Below are positions 21,030 to 31,905 of a DNA stretch of 64,000 nucleotides, one piece after another. Both the position numbers and the translations under genes were made by a program. The stretch covers positions 19,920,001-19,984,000 of the forward strand of contig CM051508.1 of assembly GCA_028015205.1 (NCBI GenBank). The letters run 5' to 3'. Origin of the DNA: Mytilisepta virgata (Eukaryota > Mollusca > Bivalvia > Mytilida > Mytilidae). Below the pieces are notes generated by a model. That model worked only from the letters and a program-made list of their open reading frames with translations, ran no database searches and was not told the DNA's origin. Positions within the stretch are counted from its first letter, which is position 1, and the number at the start of each line of letters is the position of its first letter.

Positions 21030-22740
21030 TTTGGTTAGCTGTTTGTTTTTTTACTCCTTTGGTTGGTCCATTTTGTATTGTTTACTGTGTTAGTGTGCCC
21101 ACGCATTCTTATTGTCTCTAGATTGTGGTCTTGTCGGTCTTATTTTTTTTTTTTTTTTTTTTGTATTCTTTTTCAGAATTTAAGATATGTACATTTATCG
21201 AATTCAATAACGTCTCCATCTCTAATTCGTGCGTTGTTTAGTTTAAAAAACCACTACACCATTTAAGCAGAGAGCGAAACTGTCTAAAGTGGTCTGGTTA
21301 GTGATGATGTATATGTAGTAATGATATCATAAGGAAGGTCTCATAAGCATTCATTTTGTGCACCATAAATTCATAACAAATGAATCTGCGAAATAAACAA
21401 CTCCAGACGTATGTACATGAATGTTGTTTATGCTTTAAATATAAAAGAAAATGCATTTGAGATGAGAAAAATCTGCTTTTTTCTTTCATTTTTGAAATAT
21501 ATCTATTAAACTTATCCTTTATTGAATGTAATAATATGTGGAATTTCTGTACAAAAGAGCCAGCGCATTGTCCTTAAACACGGTGGAATATCCGGTGCAG
21601 AGTTGTCGATCTTCTTCGATAGTATGGACTACTGACTGACAAAGAGGCTGGTGCAAACAAGATACTAAGCATTCCCGATACTCGACCCCATACATCGTAT
21701 AAAGTTTGTTGTCTATAAATAGATGATCATCATACTTTGTATTTCTGTGGTAAACTTGTTCTGCTTGTGAAATCGACCAATTACCTAAAATAAATTTTCA
21801 AAAAAGAACTATATTTCTATATAAATATATCCGAAAAATTTATCGATAAACAACAAAATGGATAACAAGAAAGGTAAAAAATGACATACAAATCAATCAA
21901 ACCAACCCAAATGAAAAAATTCCGGACACAAAATAACATAAAATAGTATGAAATACAAACATGAACACAACAGATAGTCTTCATAGTCTGACTTGGTACA
22001 TACACTGAGCAGTGGTGGGGTTTAACCGATTTTATGGGTACCCAAACCGCCCCGATCTATCCTGACACTGTGGTGTATAAAACATACTATAAATACCAAT
22101 ACAGTATGATTACCAACAAGGCGATCGCTTGAAAGGACTGCAAAATTAAACTGGACGGTATATAGTTTAGATAGCAGGGTCAAAATGTGCTTGTTTTAAC
22201 TGTAAAAATAGTTGACACTGCTAAGGCTCTAATAGCTGCAGGTCGGTTACTGTCGCTCTACTAAACGAAAAGTGTACATCTTCTCGTCCATCTGTTTGTT
22301 TACTAAAAACCTCTCGAAAGTCACGCGCGGTTTAATCAGTGCGTTTGTGTATACATGTAAATCTCACATGACAGTTTGTGCAGAAAATAGTTGTAAATTC
22401 AAAACTTTTTTTATGCACATGTATTTATATTGTTATAAGATAAGATTTTACTTTATATGAATTTTAATTTTCTAGCCTATAAATGAACAACATATTAACC
22501 AAAGACGTTCTTCGAAGCGTTTAGAACATAACTTTCGTCCAAATGAAAAAAAATACATAATTGACAACGCCCACTATGTTACTATAGTCCAGCGTCTTTG
22601 AGGTAAAAGGCAAAAATCGAACTACACCGACTGCCTTTAATGTCTAAAGTAACAAATACAAATTTAGACGCAAAAGCATATTAATTTTGATACTTCATAT
22701 AATAAATTGTATTTTCCGTTTCATTGTACTTATTTTATTT
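21030..22740. other. Intergenic, no gene seen
   Basis: AT-rich, with a 20-base T run near 21,145. Short frames on both strands carry only hydrophobic low-complexity translations. No C1q-like or splice-framed exon was found. Confidence 0.35.
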
Positions 22741-22741
22741 T

Positions 22742-23009
22742 GTTTGTTTTGTTTTAGTTGGGGTTTAACGCCGTTTTCAGCACATTTGGCCATTTCGCGG
22801 CGGCCAGTTTTTATTGGTGGAGAAAAGCCGGAGTACCCGGAGAGAACCACCGACCTTCGGTAGGAAAATTGCAATCCTTGTCAATTAAGATCGGAGTCGA
22901 ACACACCCCGCCACAGGTGAGATTCAAACTCAGAACCCCAGTGTTGACAGGCTAGTGATGATTAGTATCATGACGAACTACCTAGACCACTCGGTCTCCG
23001 AGGCCCCCT
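22742..23009 (-). mobile_element. tRNA-derived SINE family S1, copy 1
   Basis: On the minus strand it begins GGGGCCTCGGAGACCGAGTG, with a tRNA-like head and a B box near 'gagtttgaatctcacc', and continues with the shared core 'cggtggttctctccgggtac', 'actggccgc' and 'tgctgaaaacggcg', ending in an A/C-rich tail. Imperfect flanks cttattttatttt (22729-22741) and cttatttgatttt (23010-23022) look like an aged 13-bp target duplication. Confidence 0.82.
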
Positions 23010-23029
23010 CTTATTTGATTTTAAAGGTG

Positions 23030-24055
23030 GGTATCGAATATTGTAGCAAATTATTCACTGTTTTGTTTGTCACATGATACTTACGAGTTTTCTTAGTAGA
23101 GATTACCGAAGAAAATCACCGAGCTTTTGGTTGATAATTTACAATTATCAGCGTCGAAACCAATGACGAGCGAGCGAGGTTCAAATTTAGTCCTGACATG
23201 GTTGTGATTATTAGCAGTTCGCTCAGCAATTAAACAGTGGCAAATTAATTAGTTTTCTAGCTATTTTCTGTTGTCCTAATTATTCTTACCTGGTGTATAA
23301 TAATTGTTTTCTTTCTTTCTTTTTATATAAACAATTTAGACAATAATTTCATTTTTACATCAGAGGACCGTCAGGGCCTCGGGTGTATTGCCATCGCCTA
23401 AATTTCCCGCTTATTTGCATATATGCATATATTTAAATTAGTTTTGGAATGATAACCGACCTATAAAAATTATAGACCCGCGGACATTATATAGTGCAAA
23501 ATAAAATTCCTTATCGCTTCTTTTAAATTCATTTTTTCAATGAATACTCAGATTTTTTTTTTAAATCCAAATTAATAATATGAAAATGTTTTGTCGTTAG
23601 AAATATTAGTATATTAATCAAACAATCTTTAATATCAATGACGTACCGAAAAATTGTTGTTGCGGATGAATTTACTACATATTATAGGAAAAGAGAGGTT
23701 CACGAAGGGTTAGAATGGCCCTTAATTGGTTAAGCGATTACAAATTTCAAATAGAAATACTTGTGATAATTCTATTAAGACTAAAATATACTATTTTGGC
23801 ACCTACTATTAAATATCTTGAAGCTATGACCCCATAATTATACATTATTTGTATTTTTGGTCAATTTTGTCTGAAATTTATATGTTTTGGCATAATTAAC
23901 CATTAATTATTAATTAAAATGATTGGGTGTTATGTAGGCAATTTTATAAATCAAAATTAAAATATTCTTGATTCACTTTATGGAAATAATAGCATTGTCT
24001 TTGTTGATTTTGGTATAGGTGTTCTTGTTCAGGTTGTCTTGAGAAAAACTTTATT
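23030..24055. other. Intergenic, nothing recognised
   Basis: Strongly AT-rich. No coding or repeat signal that I can support. Confidence 0.35.
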
Positions 24056-24059
24056 TTGG

Positions 24060-24350
24060 TAGAGGAATGCTGTATTTCGTTGCTCTAATTTGCAAAAAGA
24101 GATGATTGGTCATTTGATGTGGCTTTTCTTATTAAGAAATGCTATTAAAGTGGTCTGATTGTCAACTTGTTGCATTTTGTAGAGTGGGGAAGCATAGTAG
24201 TTCTTATATTTTATACATGCTGGATTTCGTTGCTCTAATTTGTGAAAAACTGCTATTAGACATTTGATGTGATCTTTCTTGTTAAGAGATATCATTAGAA
24301 TGATCCTAAGTTAGCGGTTTGTTATATTGTAGAGTAGGGAAGCACAGTTC
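24060..24350 (+). repeat. Diverged tandem duplication, about 148-bp period
   Basis: Two adjacent copies share 'atttcgttgctctaatttg', 'catttgatgtg', 'ttgtagagt' and 'gggaagca', with roughly a quarter of positions differing. Confidence 0.6.
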
Positions 24351-24359
24351 CATTAATTA

Positions 24360-26210
24360 TCATAATTTTGTGAGGTTAAAGTGTACTGATAACGGGTCAT
24401 TCACACCTCTAGTTTGTAAATAAATCATCAGTTACAGGTTGTGGAGCAAAAGTGAATCAAAGAATAATATTTCTCCTCGCAGATATGTATTAGAAGTAAA
24501 AAAATAATCACTGGCATCTCGTCTTTATTTTTAATGAATAAGAAATGACTAATTAGAAAAGAGAGATATCTATTGTACTCGCGGAAAGAGAAAAATAATG
24601 TTATTAATGTTTATTGTTTATTGACTTCATGTATTTAATAAACACATTTCGTCCTCCTCATTTTGGATTTTTACTTTTCTTTAAAACAGCTTGTGCATAT
24701 TCTGGGAAGGATTGAATTCCTTAACTGTGTTGAGAGAGCTGTGTTGCGTTGAGCAAGGAGTATAATTCTCGGTACCTGTTCCCCATACTTGTAGCCAGCA
24801 CACACACATACAACAGTATCATCACTGGCTAAAATTAGACCAAAAAGCTCAGCGTAACAGATATATGAGTTTACTGTTCATGTGGTATCTTTCACCCAAA
24901 TATTACAATTTATTTGTTTTAATATGATTGTCTTGACCTCTTTCTCATAATTCAGTGACTAGTCAAAAAAATATTTGCTATGTTGATTCTCTGTCATAAG
25001 TAATAAGCTAAAGATTTTTGCAAGTGTGCAAACTATACGGTCATAATGCCAATCTAGCAGTTCTCATTTGACCACGTCAACATTTCATGTATAATTCACA
25101 AAGATAAGTTTCTTACTATAAGACAGTATCTCAGATATGATAACAAATTATATTATGTGTACTATACTGTAAGGTGAACATCTGTCTGGCAGGTACTATA
25201 TAAACACCTGTCATTTATCAATAATCCAACATAACTTGAGGTCCTCTGATGTTCAGTACTTCAGTACTTTGATTGACAATTCTAAACTAGTATCTATTGT
25301 CAGGGCAACAGACTCCAATACTATTGACTGGGAAATAGTCTTTTCGATAGAACACATCCTGGAAATACTTCTAAACCTAGTCAATAAGGGACTGGACAAT
25401 ATTTATCGCAAGGATATGACCGGTACAAAAATTTTTATTGGGAGAAAAAACAGCATGTCCCATGGTCTAGATACCAGAAATTGTCTCAGGCCTGTAGTGG
25501 TTTTAAAAATGTTACTGTCCCATCATAGTTCGTAAATCACTTACTTTCAAACACTGATGTTGCTGTAAGGTTCAAGTAGGTAAAAGAGTTAGGGTTATGG
25601 TTAGGGATTAGCGTTAGGGATAGACACACTTTCTAATTTTCACCATTTGCCAACCCAGTCGTCAGACTTGTCTGACATGATTATTCATTGATTTGTTACA
25701 GAAATTACCAGTATTTAGCAAAATTCAAAAATAATAGAAATACTAAGGGTTCCTTCCTTGTATGGCATATGGTATATCTCCTTAGCTGAAATTTTGCTTC
25801 TTATTTCGGTATTTTTGGTTATGAGTACTTCTTGTTTAAAATAAGTTTGGTTTTTGGTCTTCCAAATGTTTCGGTTTTAATGCTGCTGATGAGAGGTAAC
25901 TCCTCGAAATGCGTCGTATACAGCATAGTATAAATTTACTATATCTAATATTAGTATCTTTGGATTGTTATTTTTTCACCATAAAAAATTGTTGGTCCCA
26001 TGGACATTTCTTTTGAAAAAAAAAATGCGCCCCAATGTCTTACAAGTATTAAGAAAGTCTATGTCCCATGCCCATTTGTACCGTTCCCATCCCTGCGATA
26101 CATATTGCTCAGTCTCTAAGTGTGAACTTTTATATATGCACCTGGAATATTAACAAGTTTTCAAAATTCTGGTAGTGCTTTACAGAAAGGCACATATTAC
26201 AAACAACAAT
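24360..26210. other. Intergenic, no gene seen
   Basis: The 99-codon frame at 25236-25535 has no recognisable domain. A short 'tttgtaccg...gcgata.atattg' segment near 25,390-25,430 recurs inverted near 26,075-26,110, suggesting a decayed inverted-repeat element. Confidence 0.35.
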
Positions 26211-26216
26211 ACATAC

Positions 26217-26268
26217 CTTGAATTGAGGTCGTGAAAATGAATAAAACTACATGTCCCATTTTAAACAT
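26217..26268 (-). CDS. Orphan signal-peptide exon
   Basis: Minus-strand ATG followed by MFKMGHVVLFIFTTSIQ and a strong donor (CAAG|gtatgt). The exon is 52 nt and ends in phase 1, exactly the length and phase of the first coding exon of C1q gene A (52 nt, CAAG|gttggt). A possible acceptor (ttaccag) lies two bases before the ATG. No C1q exon or other partner was found downstream on this strand (18-26 kb). It may be the relic of a lost C1q gene or the first exon of another secreted protein. Confidence 0.4.
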
Positions 26269-27333
26269 GGCTGGTAAGTAGTATCTCAATGTAGTTTGTT
26301 TTCAAGAAAATTTAACGGTACATGAATAAATTACAATTTTTAAATCCAATTAGTTATGCTTTCAAGACAATTTAACGGTACAAGAATGTCTAAACGATTC
26401 AAAATTACAATTTTAAAATGCAATTACAGTTGGTATATATGATCATACTTTATTGACAATTTCTTACAAACTACTCAAATACAGGATTTTTAGCAAATTT
26501 CACTAAATGAAAAGCAAATAGAATTAATGGAAATGTGTTGAAATATTTTAAATTTCAGTAACAACTCTATCCAATTTTTTTTAATGAAGTGTTTGATAAA
26601 TAGTTAAAGATGCCAATTAAAAGGTGTTTGGCTGAAAATAGACAGTAGCACATTGTTCGTAGTATTGACAAAAATATAAATAAAGAACATTATTATTTAT
26701 CAATAAATAAATTACATTGAAATAATGTATCTTCCCATTAAAAGTGGTCTCAATTAAATATACGTACCGATCAAAGTGGCATCAAATACATTATAGTAAG
26801 TAAAACAAATAGAGGTATTTTCAGATTTCTTTTTTTAAGAGAATACGATAAAGTAAGGATCTACCATTCACATTTTCATGAAATTTGGACATACGTGTCT
26901 TCTTGCAATATACTATCGACATGTCAAAAGAAAAACGAACCTTCATGATATAACTTTCGAGTTATATTGCGTTGAATTTTATGCATTTTTGATCCGAAAA
27001 TGCACTATTTTGCATTTCCGAGTAGTCTACAAAACTTTGCATAACTTTTCAATGATATAACATTTTTTCTTGCAGTTTTTGGTAAAAGGTTCTTTGTATG
27101 GGCAAATTTTATAATTCATTCATATGAGCTATACATGAATTAAAGTGTTGGATATCCCTACATTTCCGAACACTATAAAAGTTTTAGTATAATTATATTG
27201 AAGTAATAAACATCTGTTTGCAAAAGAAAAAAGTGGGGGATCCATGTGCTCATTACGGAGGTATTAAGGAAAACCTCAAATTTTAGGATAGTATAAGGAC
27301 TATCTCTATCTCTCGGCGATGTCATTTCACTCA

Positions 27334-27512
27334 CCCCCCCCCCCCCCCTTTTGATAGTGTATCGTATTCCTTTAATAATGGAACCAGCCAATACTTAAAA
27401 AGGCCATCTGGGCTAGGTTATTCAACCGGTACCTCTTTTAACTGAAGGTTAAATTTAACATTGGATTTAAAAAAACTGAACAACTGGGTCTAGTCGGGGG
27501 GGGGGGGGGGGC
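27334..27512. repeat. C run and G run pair
   Basis: A 15-base C run near 27,334 and a 16-base G run near 27,497 face each other about 150 bp apart. No clean terminal repeats were found around them. Confidence 0.5.
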
Positions 27513-27587
27513 ATCTGCATATCATATGATATATTGCTGATAAATTATTTGTAGTTTCTTTGAGTAACGGATGCACCAAATTACCTT

Positions 27588-27808
27588 GTCCTTCATCAGT
27601 TGAACTCAAGGCCTAAAATACTGAAAATCTAAAAATGATAACCGAAAATGTTGAAGAGCTAATTCAAAAAATGCCAAAATGACCAAAAGGAGTAAAGCCA
27701 AACCATCTAAGGACAGAGCTATGCATGAGGGAGATACTCCTTAGTTTTCAAATTTTCTTAATAGTAGATTTACAGTGTCAATTTCGGGCTAGCACCGATA
27801 TATTGCTG
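27588..27808 (+). repeat. Dispersed repeat R1
   Basis: Starts at 'catcagttgaactcaaggcc' and includes 'gagatactccttagttttca' and 'caatttcgggctag'. One of about a dozen R1 copies in the window. Confidence 0.75.
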
Positions 27809-27887
27809 ATAAATTCTTGACATACAATTCACAGACGTCACGGTATTTCAGACATTAAGTAGATAAGCATAGTGATGCATAAATTAT

Positions 27888-28255
27888 TTTACTTGTTAAA
27901 TATTGTGACCTTTGAAATTATTTGTAGTTTCTTGGAGTAGCACGTATGTGTAAAGATATATACCAGAGATGAAAATGGACAGATGTTGAGTATGCGTCAA
28001 TGATACCAATCAGATGCACAAAATGTGCATATTTCCTTATTTTACGACTCGTTAGTTGTACTCATGGCCCAAAATATTGAAAATAGAAAAATAATATCCA
28101 AAAATGTTGCAGAGCTAATTCAAAAACTGCCAAAATGATCAAAAGGAGTAAAGCCAGACCATCTAAGGACAGATACTCCTTAGTTTTCATAAAGTTTAGA
28201 TTTTTGTAATATTTAATTTAAAGTATTAATTTCGGGCTACTATCGAAATAATAGC
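27888..28255 (+). repeat. Duplicated segment and R1 copy
   Basis: 27888-28110 is a direct copy of 29828-30052 (for example 'gtagcacgtatgtgtaaaga' in both) at roughly 93% identity by eye. From about 28,000 it is an R1 copy that runs on to 28,255; the 29.8-kb copy of R1 stops early. Confidence 0.8.
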
Positions 28256-28388
28256 ATCCGAGAAGAATTCATAAACAGTAAGGACTAAATAATTCAATCG
28301 ATATCTAAAAATTAAAAATAAGCAAGTCAAGATTCAGCCACTGAAAATACCGTATTCTTATATTCATATACCGTATTGATCAAATTCT

Positions 28389-28685
28389 TCCTACAGCTAT
28401 CCGGGGCCTCGGTGGCCGAGTGGTCTAGGTTGTTCGTCATGACTACTAGTGATCACTAGCCTGTCAACGCTAGGATTGTGAGTTCGAATCTCAACTGTGG
28501 TGGGGTGTGTTCGACCCCGACCTTAATTGACAAGGATTGCCAATTTTCCTACCGAAGGTCGGTGGTTCTCTCCGGGTACTCCGGCTTCCTCCACCAATAA
28601 CAACTGGCCGCTTCAAAATAGCCAAATGTGCTGAAAACGGCGTAAAACCCCAACTAAACAAACAAACAAAAATCCTACAGCTATC
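28389..28685 (+). mobile_element. SINE family S1, copy 2, with perfect 13-bp target duplication
   Basis: Body 28402-28672: tRNA-like head with A-box-like GGTGGCCGAGTGGTCTAGG and B-box-like GAGTTCGAATCTCA, the conserved core 'cggtggttctctccgggtac', then a tail of aaacaaacaaacaaa. The flanks are tcctacagctatc at 28389-28401 and 28673-28685, identical, showing target-primed insertion. The tRNA head with GGCCGAGTGG resembles a Ser/Leu-type tRNA; that origin is inference. Confidence 0.92.
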
Positions 28686-28734
28686 AGATAGACGAGCACA
28701 TAATTAAAAATCTAGTAACACACTTCCGGTGTTA

Positions 28735-28945
28735 AAAGTTGAATCCTGATTTTCTTGATTTCCACATTTATTGAAAGTTTCAGACAAAACCAAGATAAGA
28801 AGATTTATAATATCTTGCATTCAATCAAGATTTTTTAAGACTAAAGTTAAGACTGAATTATATAATCTTTAACTTAATCTTCCTCAATTGATCTAAGCTT
28901 GTCTTGAACTATCTTGATTGACTTAAATACACCATGCCTTGATTT
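28735..28945 (+). repeat. Dispersed repeat R2
   Basis: Text rich in 'aaccaagataaga', 'atcttgcattcaatcaaga' and 'cttgaact'. The same phrases occur at about 46,300-46,410, 47,440-47,660 and 47,810-48,050. Confidence 0.5.
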
Positions 28946-29049
28946 GATCTTGTTACATTGATTTTCTATGAACATTTTGGGAAGCAGGAAATTAGGACGA
29001 TCGACGCAAGAATAAACAAGACCAGTTTAAAACATAAAATATAGCTACA

Positions 29050-29335
29050 TGTAACTATCACAAAACATGTTTAATCCTGCTGCATTTTTGCGCCAGTCCC
29101 AAGTCAGGAACCTCTAGCCTTTGTTAGTCTTGTGTGTTTTTTTAATTTTTGGTTCACTTGTATGCTTCGGAGTTAAGTGTGGCGTTATTTTTTATGGGCC
29201 TGCTGAAGACCCCCTCCGGGTGCGGAATATTCTCGCTGCGTAGAAGACCCATTATTAGCCATGTGCTGTTTTCTGCTCTTTGGTCGGGTTGTTGTCTCTC
29301 TGACACATTCCCCGTTTTCATTCTCTATTCTAACG
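29050..29335 (+). repeat. Retroelement 3' tail, copy 2
   Basis: Collinear with 7740-8025 ('gccagtcccaagtcaggaac', 'agacccattattagcc', 'gacacattccccgttttcat'). It ends about 200 bases before the gene D TATA box. Confidence 0.65.
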
Positions 29336-29539
29336 AGTGGTATATAATTCGTGAAAAAAATGTAAAACAAGTTAAAATCATAGAATCTCTAGACAAAAGT
29401 ACATGTAGTAATACAATGAATTGGATAAGATAGAACGACCTATAAACTAAACCCGGTAGTAGCGCCAAATAATGATTTCTAATGGCTTATCATTACAAGG
29501 AACCAAAGACCAATCCTGTCCCACACCTATAAGCGTCGA

Positions 29540-29550
29540 CTATATAAGAG
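29540..29550 (+). promoter_or_regulatory. TATA box of gene D
   Basis: CTATATAAGAG, 48-58 bases upstream of the gene D ATG. A start site about 30 bases downstream leaves a short 5' UTR of roughly 25 nt. Confidence 0.6.
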
Positions 29551-29597
29551 CCTATTACTTACAGCAAGTATGCGGACTGAAATCAAATATCTGGAAA

Positions 29598-31794
29598 ATG
29601 CTCGGTACGTACTGTACTTCAACTTTTAAAAATTAGATTATTTTATGATAGATTTTCGTTTTAACTTTAAATTGTGTCACCTGTTGCATCATGCGCATGT
29701 TTTTTTTTGTTTTTTTTTCAAATATATCTGCCACATTTTTTAGTGCCCACCTGTATTTACCATGTTTAAGAAATCCAACTTTTTTTTATTAATTTTACTC
29801 TAGTGTTATACTTCATAAATTTCATCAAATAAATTATTTTCCTTGTTAAATATTGTGACCATTGCAGTTATTTGTAGTTTCTTGGAGTAGCACGTATGTG
29901 TAAAGATATATACCAGAGATGAAAATGGACGGATATTGGGTATGCGTCAATGATACCAATCAGATGCACAAAATGTGCACATTTCCTTGTTTTACGACTC
30001 GTCAGTTGTTCTGATGGCCCAAAATATCGAAAATCGAAAAATAATATCCAAAAATTTGGCTTTGGGTTTATAGAGCAGCTTGATAATAGATCACTGTAGG
30101 TGTCGTATAAAAGAAAGACCTAACGTTATAAATGTAGCTTTGTGATTTTTTGAATATTTAGAAGCCTTAGTTTTAAAAGATCGCATTCTTAAAATAAGCT
30201 GGAAATGTGTCGTTTTTACGACTCTTCCCTATATAAGATAACAAATTATCTTTTCGGGATAAACACAATATATAAGTACAGTGTGGGCAAATAAACATTT
30301 TATTTGTACTCACCGAGAAACAGGTGAGATGATCGGTAAACCTCGCATAAATAAAATGCTATTTTCCGATAATGCAGATGTAACTGTTGATCCCTCTATA
30401 CATACAGTAGTTATTAATCTTTCTGGTTCGGGGAATCATAATTCCTATTAAAACAAAAAACTTAGATTAGAATTGAATTTGGTATTATGATTTCTCTTTT
30501 TTTTCCAAATTTGCATCTGTCGGTCAACAATTATTCAAGTATCTAGCGGTCTTATTGATTTTGTGTGAACTATTACATTATTTATGTACATGTGTCTAAT
30601 ACAATTCTTTGATGCCAATTTTGATGCACAAGATGTGCACATTTCGTCGATTTACATGTATGACTCATCAGTTGTACTCAAGGCCTAAAATGTTGAAATC
30701 CAAAGCAACAATCTAAAAAGTTGAAGAGCAAATTCAAAATTCCAAAATAGCCAAAAAGGGGTAAAGCCAAAGTCAGACAGAGCTTAGATTTTACAATTTT
30801 GTAACAGTGAATTTTAAGTATCAATTTCGGGCTAGTATCGAAATAGTAGCAACTGAGCTGGGGATACCCTCGGGGGCTTGGAGTCCACCAGCAGTGGCAT
30901 CGACTCAGTGGTATGAATAAGTTATTATTGATTGAGCACAAATGAAGACACAAAATTCAAGAGCGAAGAAATATCTAAAACCGCGAGAACCCCAGCGCCT
31001 CATCCCCCCCTCCCCCTCCCCCTGCCCGGTCCAAAAAAGACATAATGCACGTGCAATTGAATAAGAGACATCTGCTATGAATGCAAGAGCTGCAAAAGAA
31101 CTGAAAGATATGGCAAGCCGTTTTACTATTTATTCTAACTTCAAGATATCTCATATAATATATAAGATATCTCATAAAGTATATAAGATATCTTGAAGTT
31201 AGAATAAATAGTAAAACGGCTTGCCATAGAAAGACCTTACGTTTCCCCTTTGAAACTTTACAATACAGCTAATAAAAGAACAATTATTGGCATTTCTGTT
31301 TATCTATTTTCTTTCTTTTAGGTAAATTGTTGGTAGTCTTCTTGTTTTGTAATATACTCGGTACATATGCAGTCAAGCGTTATGATATGCTGTGTCAAAG
31401 TATGATGGGAATGATCAGGAGGTCAGATCGCTATAGAATATTCAAGCGTTGTGGTGGTGGTGTTGGTGGAGGATTTTCTAGTGGCTTAAGTGGAAGTATT
31501 GGCTTTGGTGGTGGTGGTTTAAGTGGCGGATTCGGTGGGGGTGGAGTGAGTGGTGGATTAGGAACTGCATTAGGTGTTTTAGGGGCAGGTTTGGCAGGAA
31601 GTCTTTCACACACTCATTCCAGTGAAAGTGGAACAGTTGTTCAACAACAGCCAGCACAAAGTATAGCTACGACTTCGCCTAATCGTATCCTTGAACATCA
31701 AAATAACTCTTCTGACAACATTCAAGATGAAAATGTTCTAAGTGAACATTTTTATTTAAACTGCAGAGACTGCTTTCTCTTCCAGAGCACATGA
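29598..31794 (+). CDS. Gene D: secreted glycine-rich protein, 159 aa, transposon-derived C terminus
   Basis: Two coding exons: 29598-29604 (ATGCTCG|gtacgt) and 31322-31794, phase 1, joined after ctttcttttag. Splicing completes a signal peptide, MLGKLLVVFLFCNILGTYA, that neither exon shows alone, followed by a dibasic KR. Next come a short Cys-containing segment with RR and KR sites (about 22-46), a Gly-rich block rich in GGG, GGFGGGG and LSGG (about 47-92) with an Ala/Gly/Leu-rich stretch (LGTALGVLGAGLAGSL), a His/Ser patch and a polar Gln/Asn-rich tail. The family is unknown to me; glycine-rich secreted proteins, shell-matrix proteins or peptide precursors are possibilities. About the last 12 residues (from the ctgcag at 31761) lie in sequence matching a retroelement tail, so the original 3' end is probably lost or replaced. 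Confidence 0.6.
29828..30052 (+). repeat. Second copy of the 27.9-kb duplicated segment
   Basis: Direct copy of 27888-28110, in intron 1 of gene D. Its R1 part stops near 30,065, so the duplication breakpoint falls inside R1. Confidence 0.8.
30600..30930 (+). repeat. Dispersed repeat R1, near-complete copy
   Basis: Runs from 'gatgccaattttgatgcaca' through 'actcaaggcctaaaatg', 'tcgggctagtatcgaaatag' and 'gagctggggatacc' to 'gactcagtggt'. It lies in intron 1 of gene D and serves as the reference for R1 boundaries. Confidence 0.8.
31111..31226. repeat. Perfect 40-bp inverted repeat (hairpin) in gene D intron
   Basis: Arms 31111-31150 (tggcaagccgttttactatt + tattctaacttcaagatatc) and 31187-31226 are exact reverse complements, with a 36-base AT-rich spacer that holds two more 'ataagatatct' motifs. 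It ends about 95 bases before the gene D acceptor. In RNA it would form a long stem in the intron. Confidence 0.92.
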
Positions 31795-31905
31795 GTTTAC
31801 CCCCGGTTTTTTTTGGTGCGGTCCATGTTGTTCATATCGAATAGAGAATGGAAACGGGGAATGTGTCAAAGAAACAAAAACCCGACCAAAAAGCGCATAA
31901 ACGTT
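31761..31905. repeat. Two retroelement tail fragments, head to head
   Basis: 31761-31840 (plus) matches the RT relic tail at 1570-1640 ('gagtttacccccgg', 'gtccatgttgttcatat'). 31841-31905 is the reverse of the other tail type ('gagaatggaaacggggaatg'). The first fragment supplies the stop codon of gene D. Confidence 0.65.

Noticed and set aside
25390..26270. Repeated ATGGGACAT motif near 25.45, 26.06 and 26.25 kb, considered as multiple leader exons
   Set aside because: Only the 26.25-kb instance has an ATG, hydrophobic core and donor; the others lack donors and are likely chance or repeat debris.
31431..31613. Pro-rich minus-strand ORF
   Set aside because: Shadow of the Gly-rich codons of gene D on the other strand.
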